34,231 nucleotides of DNA, from positions 1,508-35,738 of the forward strand of contig PLIR01000258.1 in assembly GCA_003139415.1 (NCBI GenBank), in the 5' to 3' direction. This DNA is from Myxococcales bacterium (GTDB lineage: Bacteria; Myxococcota_A; Polyangia; Polyangiales; Polyangiaceae). The notes beneath the pieces were generated by a model. That model had not been told where the DNA came from, did not search any database, and was given only the letters and a program-made list of their open reading frames with translations. Position numbers and translations under genes: made by a program. Each line of letters starts with the position of its first letter. The stretch's first letter is position 1. Below are positions 1 to 7,749 of the stretch, in pieces.

Positions 1-513
1 CCCGACGACGCCCACCGCCAGCACCTGCGTCAGGTAGTAGTTGAGCGCGAGTCCCGGTGCGTCATGGCTGACGAATTGGTCGTTCAGCGTGAAGGCGAAA
101 AACGGCTGGATCTCGAACCGCCCGCCCTTCAAGACGTATTGCTGCTGCACCGCGTAGACCTCGGCGCGGATCGTCTTTTTGGCCTCGGCGCCCAGGTTGA
201 ACTCCTTGGCCGCCTGACACTGCGGGGCGTCCGGAGTGATCTGGCAGATGTCCATCCCGGTGTCGGCGCCTGCGGCCTCGCCCCCCGCACCCGGCTCGCC
301 TGTCGCCGGCGGGGTCGCTTGATCGCCGCCCTCGGGGGCAGCGGGCGGCGTTGCCGCAGGGGCAGGCGTCGTCGAGTCGGCGTCCGCATCTGCGGAGACC
401 GGCGCCGGCGCCGGCGTATTGCCTTTGGGCTTCTTCTTCTGCTGGGCGTATGCCGCCTGCGGCAACAGCACGAGCGCTGCCGCCAGTAGAAGCCACCTGC
501 GAGCCTGCTTCAT
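1..513 (-). CDS. Outer-membrane beta-barrel-type protein, N-terminal part (runs off the left edge)
   Basis: Reverse-strand reading from ATG at 513: MKQARRWLLLAAALVLLPQAAYAQQKKKPKGNTPAPAPV... signal peptide, Ala/Pro-rich linker, then ...AKKTIRAEVYAVQQQYVLKGGRFEIQPFFAFTLNDQFVSHDAPGLALNYYLTQVLAVGVVG, which resembles myxobacterial outer-membrane beta-barrel domain proteins (possibly GltA/GltB-like). The listed 62..496 minus ORF is a different frame. Confidence 0.65.
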   Translation of the reverse strand, partial: MKQARRWLLLAAALVLLPQAAYAQQKKKPKGNTPAPAPVSADADADSTTPAPAATPPAAPEGGDQATPPATGEPGAGGEAAGADTGMDICQITPDAPQCQAAKEFNLGAEAKKTIRAEVYAVQQQYVLKGGRFEIQPFFAFTLNDQFVSHDAPGLALNYYLTQVLAVGVVG

Positions 514-647
514 TGCTACCCCTTCCGCATCCTTTGAGTCGATACCAGCCACCGCTCTCGATGGACGCGGCTCTGTGTTTGTCACGACGCGCAGCACCTA
601 AACCTTGGAAACTGCTGGGGAATCAGGCTACAGCAAAAGAGAGCGCG

Positions 648-677
648 ACTATATCAGCCGGGAATGCGGCTGGGCAA
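648..677 (-). promoter_or_regulatory. Candidate sigma70-type promoter for the minus-strand beta-barrel gene
   Basis: On the minus strand TTGCCC (677-672), 18-nt spacer, TATAGT (653-648), about 130 nt upstream of the ATG at 513, in a locally AT-richer stretch. Confidence 0.35.
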
Positions 678-778
678 CGACATTTGCCCGAGTCCCGCAT
701 GTAGACGCGATCAAGACGTTGGTTAGTGGCGACCGCCGCTCCAGCCGAGGGCAACACTCGCGCAATTGGTCACGCTGC

Positions 779-2089
779 TCACGCCGCTGCAACTTCGTCT
801 TCACCCTTGCCGAAGAGGGCCTCGACGAACTCGTCAGCATAAAACTCGCGCAGGTCTTCGGGGCGCTCTCCGAGGCCAATGTAGCGGACAGGCACACGCA
901 GCTCGTCACAAATGCCGAGGACGATGCCTCCCTTGGCGGTGCCATCGAGCTTCGTCAGGACGATGCCGGTTAGGTCGAGCGCCTCCTTGAAGAGGAGCGC
1001 CTGCTGAAGGGCGTTCTGCCCCGTCGTCGCATCGACGACCAGGAGCGTCTCGTGGGGCGCGCCGTCGAGCGCTTTGGCGACCGTCTTTCGGATCTTTTTG
1101 ATTTCATCCATCAGCGGCGCCTTCGTGTGGAGACGCCCCGCCGTATCGATGAGGAGAAGGTCGGTGCCTTCCTTCGCGCGTGTCGTCGCGTCGAAGGCGA
1201 CGGCCCCTGGGTCGGCGCCTTCCTTGCCGCGAACCACCTCGGAGCCGACGCGCTTGCCCCAGACCTCGAGCTGCTGGACGGCTGCGGCGCGGAAGGTGTC
1301 GCCTGCCGCGAGGAGCACCTTCTTGCCCGAGGCGGTGAACCGCGTCGCGAGCTTGCCGATCGTGGTCGTCTTCCCCACTCCGTTGACGCCGACCATCAGC
1401 ACCACGGTGGGCCGGGCCGTGCACGTGATGGCGCCGCCCCCGATCGACAGGATCCGGATTGCCTCCGCTCGCAGGGCCGTCCAGACAGCGTCCGAATCGC
1501 GCAGCTCGTTTCGCGCCAGCGAGTCGCGCAGCCGCGCGAGGATCGCTTGTGTCGTCTTGGGCCCCACGTCGCTCGAGAGCATGACCTCTTCGACTTGCTC
1601 GAGGATGGCCGGGTCGATCTCCTTTTTGCCTTGGAAGAGGGCCGTCAGCTTCGCGACGAACCCGCCGCGTACGGCTGCGAGGCCTTTTCGTAGACCGGCC
1701 ACGTCGCGCTTCGCGCCGGCCGGGATCGAGGCAGGTGGCGCGCTCGGGACAACCGGTTTCACCTCTGCGGCCGGCGGCGCGGATGCGATGGCGCCCGCAG
1801 GCGGTGCAGAGACACCCTTCGCCGGCGGCGTCGGCGGTGGGGTGCCCGACTCTCCGGGGCGCTTGGCTTCTCCCGTGGCCGGCGCCTCGGGTCCGCCCTT
1901 CGGTGGAGGCTGGCCCGTCGGCGGTCGCGCCGAAGTGCCCGGCCGCGGCGGCAGCGACGCGCCTGGAGCCTTGGACGGCGGTGCCTGAAGCTGGCTCGCC
2001 CCTCTGCCGCGCGAGACCCCGACGATCACGGCGACGATGAGGACGAGAAGCGCGACGACGATGGTGATGGTCATGGCAGACTCCGCCAT
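779..2089 (-). CDS. ftsY: Signal recognition particle receptor FtsY
   Basis: 436 aa; N-terminal TM plus Pro/Ala-rich linker, then NG GTPase domain: GVNGVGKTTTIGKLA (G1), DTFRAAAVQQL, DTAGRLH (G3), TKLDGTAKGG (G4), GLGERPEDLREF. Confidence 0.95.
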   Translation of the reverse strand: MAESAMTITIVVALLVLIVAVIVGVSRGRGASQLQAPPSKAPGASLPPRPGTSARPPTGQPPPKGGPEAPATGEAKRPGESGTPPPTPPAKGVSAPPAGAIASAPPAAEVKPVVPSAPPASIPAGAKRDVAGLRKGLAAVRGGFVAKLTALFQGKKEIDPAILEQVEEVMLSSDVGPKTTQAILARLRDSLARNELRDSDAVWTALRAEAIRILSIGGGAITCTARPTVVLMVGVNGVGKTTTIGKLATRFTASGKKVLLAAGDTFRAAAVQQLEVWGKRVGSEVVRGKEGADPGAVAFDATTRAKEGTDLLLIDTAGRLHTKAPLMDEIKKIRKTVAKALDGAPHETLLVVDATTGQNALQQALLFKEALDLTGIVLTKLDGTAKGGIVLGICDELRVPVRYIGLGERPEDLREFYADEFVEALFGKGEDEVAAA

Positions 2090-2195
2090 TTTCGCGGCGG
2101 CGGCCGACTATAGAGACCGGGGCGGAGCGCAGTCAACGTGCCGGCCAGCCAACACGCGCGAACTGCGCGCTGCCACGCCGGAGCAGGGGACGGGG

Positions 2196-4109
2196 TCACG
2201 GGCGTGGGGGCGCCCCCGCATTCTTGGGCTTCTTCGGCGCGGGCAGGTCTTGCCCCGCTCTGTCTTCTGGCTTCGGCGCGTCTGCGGGGCCGAGACGCTC
2301 GACCTCTGCCTGCGCGCGCGCGTCGATGGGAAGGCCGCTGTAGGCTGCCATCTCGACGGCGCCCGCCCATTCTTGGATGCGCGCCGCTTGGGCGCGCTGT
2401 TCGGGCTCGAACTCGAAGCGGCCCGCCGCGCGCCGCACGTGGCCCGGGGTCGGCTCGGGCCGGCCGTCGAACGGTCTGCCGCGGCGCCGGGCCCACGCGA
2501 CGAGCTGGTCGACGAGGAGACGCCGGCGTTGCACGAGCGCGACCTCGACCTCGCCGGGTGGGGGCACGGGACGACGTACCGTCGCGTGGGTGGGGCTCTC
2601 GATGACGAGTTCGTCCCCGGCGATCGTCTGCTCATACCGAATCAAGAACGCGCCCGCGGGATCGGAAACGGCCTGGGCGACGATCTGCACGTCACGGAAC
2701 GCCGGCCGCTCCATCGCGATGCGGGCGCCTGCGACGGCCGCCCCATCGTGGGCGTCGACCACGTGACCGGTCCACAGCCCGGGCGCGCCCGGGCGCACGA
2801 GTTCGACGCGCGGCGCGGGCTCCCGCACGGCCTCGGGTCGCGACGATTCCTCGAGGAGGCGTGTGCGGCGCGGGAACCGCACGATCGCGAGCCAGACGAT
2901 CAGAGCCGCCCCCGCGACGACGAGGACGACGTGGCTCCAGGGGCCTTGCGGCCGGACGGGGAGGACCACCGATGGAGCGTTCGAGCTCGCGAACCATGGC
3001 CCGTCGGGGACGTAGCGAACGGATAGCGTCACCGCGTCCTCGCGCGCCGCGAGCGGGTCAAGCTGCGCGACGACCCGGGCGGCGCCACGCTCGAGCGGCG
3101 CCGCACCCACGATCTGCGTCCCGGCTTGCACCTGGATCGTGCCGGTCGGAACGGCAGTGCATCCCCGCGTCCGGCACGTCGCGCTTGCGAGGACGCGGAT
3201 CTCGACCTCGTCGTCGATCGCAGCGGGCGGCAGCCTGCCACCTACCGCTTGGCGGACTTCGAGGACGACGCCGGTACGCCGCTCGATCCCTGTCACGGTC
3301 GTCGCGGCTTGCGCGTTCGCGCTGCCAGCGAACGACGCGCGGAGCTCTCCGCGACCGGGAGGCCCCAGCCGTCGCGCCGGCACAGCGAAGCGCGCATGCC
3401 CGTCCACGTTCGTCCGGGCCTCGCCGAGCATGGCGCCGCTTTCGTCCGACAAGGTGAGGGCAAGCTCGCCCGCCGCGGCCGTGTGGCCGTCCGCGGCATC
3501 CTGCTGCTTCGCCGTCACATCGATCGACGTCGTCTCCTCGTCGAGTGCCAGCACCGTGACGCCGTCGAACGCCAGCGACACCGACCGAAGCGCGAGATCG
3601 AATGGGAGATCGAGCTTGGCGCCATCCATCCGATCGAAGGGCGTGGTCTCGAGGTGCGCCTCGTACCGATCGATCGGCAGCGTGACCTGGACGCAGAAGC
3701 GCCCGCCCGCGTCGGTGCCGAGGAGGAGCTCCTCCGCGGAAGCAAGGATGGGTCGCGCCACGCCGCTCTGACACGACACCGGTGCCGCCGACGCAAGCGA
3801 GACGGCGCGCGTCTCGGCAGCGCGAGCCACACGGAGACGCACGCTGGCGGGCGGGCGCGGGGCAAGCGGGGCAGAAGGGGATCGCGCGCCGGCGGCGCTA
3901 TCATCGGTCACGCGTCCGGCAATGCGAAGTCCTCCAGACGCCGTCCACGCGTGTGCGTCGATGCGGGCGATGCCCCTGACGTGTACGCGCGTCGCGCTCT
4001 CCTCCGCCCGGGCGGGATGGATGCGCAAGAGAAGGCAGATGACGAGCCAGAGGAAGAGGACGAGCGCGAGTCGCGGTGACGCGTCGCAGGATAGCCATCG
4101 GATCGCCAT
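2196..4109 (-). CDS. Carboxypeptidase-regulatory-like domain membrane protein
   Basis: Long minus ORF (2196..5141 as listed is an over-extension). Plausible start MAIRWLSCDASPRLALVLFLWLVICLLLRIHPARA (signal peptide) at 4109, alternative ATG at 4139. Ig/Big-like repeats, TM segment VVLVVAGAALIVWLAIV, then GHVVDAHDGAAVAGARIAME...DPAGAFLI typical of carboxypeptidase-regulatory-like domains. Confidence 0.65.
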   Translation of the reverse strand: MAIRWLSCDASPRLALVLFLWLVICLLLRIHPARAEESATRVHVRGIARIDAHAWTASGGLRIAGRVTDDSAAGARSPSAPLAPRPPASVRLRVARAAETRAVSLASAAPVSCQSGVARPILASAEELLLGTDAGGRFCVQVTLPIDRYEAHLETTPFDRMDGAKLDLPFDLALRSVSLAFDGVTVLALDEETTSIDVTAKQQDAADGHTAAAGELALTLSDESGAMLGEARTNVDGHARFAVPARRLGPPGRGELRASFAGSANAQAATTVTGIERRTGVVLEVRQAVGGRLPPAAIDDEVEIRVLASATCRTRGCTAVPTGTIQVQAGTQIVGAAPLERGAARVVAQLDPLAAREDAVTLSVRYVPDGPWFASSNAPSVVLPVRPQGPWSHVVLVVAGAALIVWLAIVRFPRRTRLLEESSRPEAVREPAPRVELVRPGAPGLWTGHVVDAHDGAAVAGARIAMERPAFRDVQIVAQAVSDPAGAFLIRYEQTIAGDELVIESPTHATVRRPVPPPGEVEVALVQRRRLLVDQLVAWARRRGRPFDGRPEPTPGHVRRAAGRFEFEPEQRAQAARIQEWAGAVEMAAYSGLPIDARAQAEVERLGPADAPKPEDRAGQDLPAPKKPKNAGAPPRP

Positions 4110-4157
4110 CGCGTTCGAGACGTGGCGCCGATGGTTCATGGTATTCTGGATAGTCGC

Positions 4158-5048
4158 ATGTCCGTGCGGGTCACGACGACGCCGACGCAGGCCCGCCGCG
4201 TTCTCTTGGGACTCTGCTGCGCGCTCCTCTTGGAGCTCCTCCCCTCGTCCGCCGGGGCCGACGGCCGCGTGCAGTTTCTGGCCGACCGGCTGAAGTTTCC
4301 TCCCGCGCAGGGCGCGCCGGACGACTTTCGAGTCCGCACCAACGCGGCCCTTGCTCTCGGGGCGACCGACGACGACGCGGCAGTCGCCCCGCTCTGCGGC
4401 GGGCTGGACGACCCGAGCGATGTCGTCCGGCAGGCCGTTGCCGTGGCCCTGAAAAAGCTCTCGCGCCCCGTCTCGCTCGAGTGCCTCGGGCGCCGCGACG
4501 CCATCGAGCAGAGCGCCTCCGTGAAGCAGCAGATTTCCAAGGCGCGCGATGCCATCGCCGCCGCCTCGGGTCGAACGGCAGCGCCCGCGCCGGCCGCAGG
4601 GGCCGCGCAGGGCGAGCCCGACGCGGCGAACGGGAGCGCGAAGTTCTACGTGTCCGTGTCGCACGTAGCGAACAACACGACGCGCCCGGCGGCCGACATC
4701 GACCGGGTCGTCCGGGGCGCGATCGCGTCGAAGCTGCAGACGCTGGGGGACTACCAGCTTGCCCCCGATGGCGAGACGACCACCGCCGCCAAAGTGGCGG
4801 TCGCGAAACGCAAGCTCAAGGGGTACTACCTGGGAGTCAGCGTCGATAACTTCGACTATTCTGGCGGTAGCCTCCGCGTTCGCGTCAAAATCGCGGTATT
4901 CTCGTACCCGGGGAAGGACCTTCGGGGTGAAGTGCCGGCAAGCGCGTCCCTTCCGGGGTCCCGCCCGGGCGATTCGAACGCAGAAGATCAGCTCATGACG
5001 GTCGTCGCAGGGCGGGCCGCGGAGCTCTTCGCCCAGAACTTCAGGTGA
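4158..5048 (+). CDS. Secreted HEAT-repeat-like hypothetical protein
   Basis: ATG at 4158 (MSVRVTTTPTQARRVLLGLCCALLLELLPSSAGA signal peptide), then HEAT-like DFRVRTNAALALGATDDDAAVAPLCGGLDDPSDVVRQAVAVALKKL and an unassigned C-terminal domain. Confidence 0.65.
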   Translation: MSVRVTTTPTQARRVLLGLCCALLLELLPSSAGADGRVQFLADRLKFPPAQGAPDDFRVRTNAALALGATDDDAAVAPLCGGLDDPSDVVRQAVAVALKKLSRPVSLECLGRRDAIEQSASVKQQISKARDAIAAASGRTAAPAPAAGAAQGEPDAANGSAKFYVSVSHVANNTTRPAADIDRVVRGAIASKLQTLGDYQLAPDGETTTAAKVAVAKRKLKGYYLGVSVDNFDYSGGSLRVRVKIAVFSYPGKDLRGEVPASASLPGSRPGDSNAEDQLMTVVAGRAAELFAQNFR

Positions 5049-5106
5049 CGTGAGGACGCCCGCGAGCAGCGGCGACGCGAATGAGGAGACGGCAAGGGCC
5101 ACCACG

Positions 5107-5808
5107 ATGACCACGGCAGTGACGTCGCCCCCAGAGAACACCGCAGCTTACAGGCGCAGCGTGCGAAATTACCTGCTCGATTCGCGTTTTCAGCTCAAGT
5201 ACTCCGCGGTCTTGGTGATCGTGGCGATCGCGATCAGCGCACTGATGGGGGTCGTCCTCTACACGACGACTCGAGCCGTCGTCGCCGAGAGCTCCGCGGC
5301 GGTCGAGGAGAGCCGGAAAGTGTCGGAGGTGAGCCGGATGAATGTCCGCGAGTTCGCTCCCGACAGCCCGGAGCTGATGGCGGAGTTCAACAACGAGGTC
5401 GTGGCGCACGACAAGGCCTTCGCCGACCGGCAGGCTCTCTTGATCCACCGCCAGCAGGTGATGCTCGAGTCGCTCGTCGGGGGGCTCGCCCTGATGGTCG
5501 TAGCGATCGGCCTGCTGGGCATCTACTTCACCCACAAGGTGGCCGGTCCGGTGTTCAAGATGAAGAAGCTCCTCAAGCGTGTCGGGGAGGGGCACCTGCA
5601 GATCGACGCGAGGCTCCGCCGAGGGGACGAGCTGGTTGATTTCTTCGACGCGTTCACCCAGATGGTCTCGGGCCTGCGCGAGATGGAGACGCACCAACTG
5701 GCCGATGTCGAGTCGGCGATCAGCGCTCTCGATCGCGGCGCCACGAACGACGCGGCGTCGGCGCTCGGCCGCGTGCGAGCGGCCATGAAGGACGCGCTCG
5801 CAAAGTAG
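5107..5808 (+). CDS. Two-TM protein with HAMP-like region
   Basis: TM1 YSAVLVIVAIAISALMGVVLY, extracytoplasmic helical region, TM2 LVGGLALMVVAIGLLGIYFTHKVAGPVFKMKKLLKRVGEGHLQIDARLRRGDELVDFFDAFTQMVSGLRE (HAMP-like). An upstream GTG at 5050 is an alternative start. Confidence 0.7.
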   Translation: MTTAVTSPPENTAAYRRSVRNYLLDSRFQLKYSAVLVIVAIAISALMGVVLYTTTRAVVAESSAAVEESRKVSEVSRMNVREFAPDSPELMAEFNNEVVAHDKAFADRQALLIHRQQVMLESLVGGLALMVVAIGLLGIYFTHKVAGPVFKMKKLLKRVGEGHLQIDARLRRGDELVDFFDAFTQMVSGLREMETHQLADVESAISALDRGATNDAASALGRVRAAMKDALAK

Positions 5809-5823
5809 CCCCGGACGCTGCGC

Positions 5824-6195
5824 TCAGGCGACGAACGCGAAGGCGTCGTCGACATAGTCGACCAAGGTCTGTTGGCCACGGAACGTCACGGCGGCGACGT
5901 CCACCCGAACCCGGTCGACCCCGGGCATTCGTGCCAGCCGCTGGTGCCACAGCCGCTCCAGCGCCGCGCGAAGTCGATCCCGCTTGGTCCGCGTCACGCT
6001 CGCGAACGCTCCCACGAACGACCCGGCACCGCGGGTGCGCACTTCGGTGGCGACGACGAGCGCTCCCTGGCGCGCCACGAGGTCGATCTCGAGGTGACCC
6101 AGGCGCAGGTTGCAGGCCAGCAGCTCGAACCCGCGCGCGAACAGATAGTCGGACACGGCGAGCTCGGCGCGGCGCCCGAGCTCGTGGCTTCGCAT
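5824..6195 (-). CDS. yraN: YraN/UPF0102 family nuclease-like protein
   Basis: MRSHELGRRAELAVSDYLFARGFELLACNLRLGHLEIDLVARQGALVVATEVRTRGAGSFVGAFASVTRTKRDRLR: UPF0102 pattern G..aE..a..yL...G...l..N.r...GEiDli....; the usual V(E)VKxR is VATEVRTR. Confidence 0.85.
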   Translation of the reverse strand: MRSHELGRRAELAVSDYLFARGFELLACNLRLGHLEIDLVARQGALVVATEVRTRGAGSFVGAFASVTRTKRDRLRAALERLWHQRLARMPGVDRVRVDVAAVTFRGQQTLVDYVDDAFAFVA

Positions 6196-6200
6196 CGAAC

Positions 6201-6824
6201 TCAGGTCCCGCCCATGTTGTCGGCGGGCCCGCAGTCGGCCGAGCCGCCTTCGCCGCACGTCGTGGCGCACACGGACGTGGACTGGGTGGTGACCGACGCG
6301 CTGAACGCCGTACCGTCGCGAATGCAGTACCCGCCCGTCAACCCCTGATCGAGACCCGCGCCGAGCGAGCTGACCAGCTGCGTGCACGAAAAGCCGCTCG
6401 GACACTTGCAGTAGTTGGCGCCGTCGTCGGTACCGCCGCTGAGGTTCTCGCAGCGGCAGGAGCAGTACACGGCTTCCGTTGCCTGCCGGTCGGTGCACTG
6501 GGGTTGGACCAAGGCGGACACGTTGGTGTTCAACCCTGGGGTCACGCACCCGGCCGTGGCCGGTGAGTTGGGCGCGCCATTGGCCGCCTGACCGTACGGG
6601 CACGTGACGCGGCCCTGGAAGTGGTTGATGAGGCAAAGGCGCGTGAGGCACTGAAAGCTGCCCGGGACGACGCCAACCTCGTCGTAGTTCGCGCCGGCGT
6701 ACGTCGGGTCGTACTCCTGCTCGGGGATGCACGGGTCACCGACGCCATTGGCCTGGCAGCCGGTACCCGAGAGGACGGTGACGCCCACAACGGCGGCGAG
6801 TCCGGCCAGGATCGATCGAGTCAT
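6201..6824 (-). CDS. Cysteine-rich lipoprotein
   Basis: MTRSILAGLAAVVGVTVLSGTGC lipobox-like signal; 17 Cys in 207 aa (counted from the translation), including CSCRC and CKC. Confidence 0.7.
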   Translation of the reverse strand: MTRSILAGLAAVVGVTVLSGTGCQANGVGDPCIPEQEYDPTYAGANYDEVGVVPGSFQCLTRLCLINHFQGRVTCPYGQAANGAPNSPATAGCVTPGLNTNVSALVQPQCTDRQATEAVYCSCRCENLSGGTDDGANYCKCPSGFSCTQLVSSLGAGLDQGLTGGYCIRDGTAFSASVTTQSTSVCATTCGEGGSADCGPADNMGGT

Positions 6825-6900
6825 CGTGTCAGCTCTCCCTCAGGCGGGCGGTAGCGGTAGGTAAGGCGGCACGCGGTGGACTCAAGCGAGGCTCGCTCAC

Positions 6901-6926
6901 GCGGCTCGAAAACGTAGTCGAGCCGC
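6901..6926. repeat. Perfect 9-bp inverted repeat, 8-nt loop
   Basis: GCGGCTCGA-aaacgtag-TCGAGCCGC, about 77 bp upstream of the lipoprotein start codon. Confidence 0.7.
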
Positions 6927-6968
6927 ACGAAACGCGTCAAGCCGGTAACATCCTTTGCCCGATCGCGC

Positions 6969-7022
6969 GGGGCCACGGGGCCCACTAGCGGGGGGCCACG
7001 TGACCAAGCACCAAGTGACCAA
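6969..7022. repeat. Cluster of short direct repeats
   Basis: GGGGCCACG at 6969-6977 and 6992-7000; GTGACCAA at 7000-7007 and 7015-7022. Confidence 0.6.
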
Positions 7023-7404
7023 ACTGAAATCGTGACGCGGCGGAGTATGCACGAACTTGCAGCCCGCTTCGTCCCGATGGCGTCCCAGCACGCCTCTTTG
7101 AGAGCGCGTACGCGCTCATCGAGAGAGGATGATGTGGAGAGGATGGCGTGCGGCGGCCCCGGCGTTCGGAGAAAGCTTCATGAAGGTTTGTGCTCCCGAC
7201 GGAGTTCGATCGAATCGGCGCCCTGCGCATCCCAGGTCTTCTGAGACGCGCTTCGGACACGGGCGCGTCCGCGCCCGCACCGGTTACCCCTCTCGGCAGG
7301 AGTCGCGCCGAATTGCCGGAGAGAGCAACATCGCGCACGCCGAGGCCGCGCCGAACGCACATGCGACCCGCGCGGCATGCCGCGGCGCGAAGGGGCTTTT
7401 CGCC

Positions 7405-7434
7405 TTGACAATGGTGAATCGCGCTCCGTACCAT
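7405..7434 (+). promoter_or_regulatory. Candidate sigma70-type promoter upstream of gltC-like gene
   Basis: TTGACA (7405-7410), 18-nt spacer, TACCAT (7429-7434); implies a leader of roughly 310 nt to the ATG at 7750. Confidence 0.35.
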
Positions 7435-7749
7435 CTCCGCGCTTGGCGAGACTATCACGTGGACATCGTTGAGCTTTTTGCCGGTTCCTGCTTGGCGCGC
7501 TTCGCGCACAGGCCTCGTTCCGTCGGTCTTCTGCGTCCGGCGCGCGGGCTCTTCGGCCGCGAGCCGGTGAATTGTTGGCTTCGGGCTTCTTGCGAGTGAT
7601 CGATGCACGTGACAGGCGCGTGCCCCCCATGCGGTCGGCGCATGGGCTTCCCGTGGCTTCGATGGGTTGGAAGGCAGCTGCAGAAGCGATGAGTGACGTG
7701 GGTTCGGCCGATGCCGGCCGTGGAGTTCGAATCGATGAGGAGCGCGACG

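Noticed and set aside
2196-5141. 981-aa minus ORF taken at full length
   Set aside because: Its N-terminal third is antisense to the 4158-5048 gene; a signal peptide start at 4109 (or 4139) is far more plausible.
7129-7599. 156-aa plus-strand ORF in the large intergenic region
   Set aside because: Composition looks random, no RBS, no recognisable motif; overlaps the candidate promoter. Cannot be fully excluded as a small gene without expression data.
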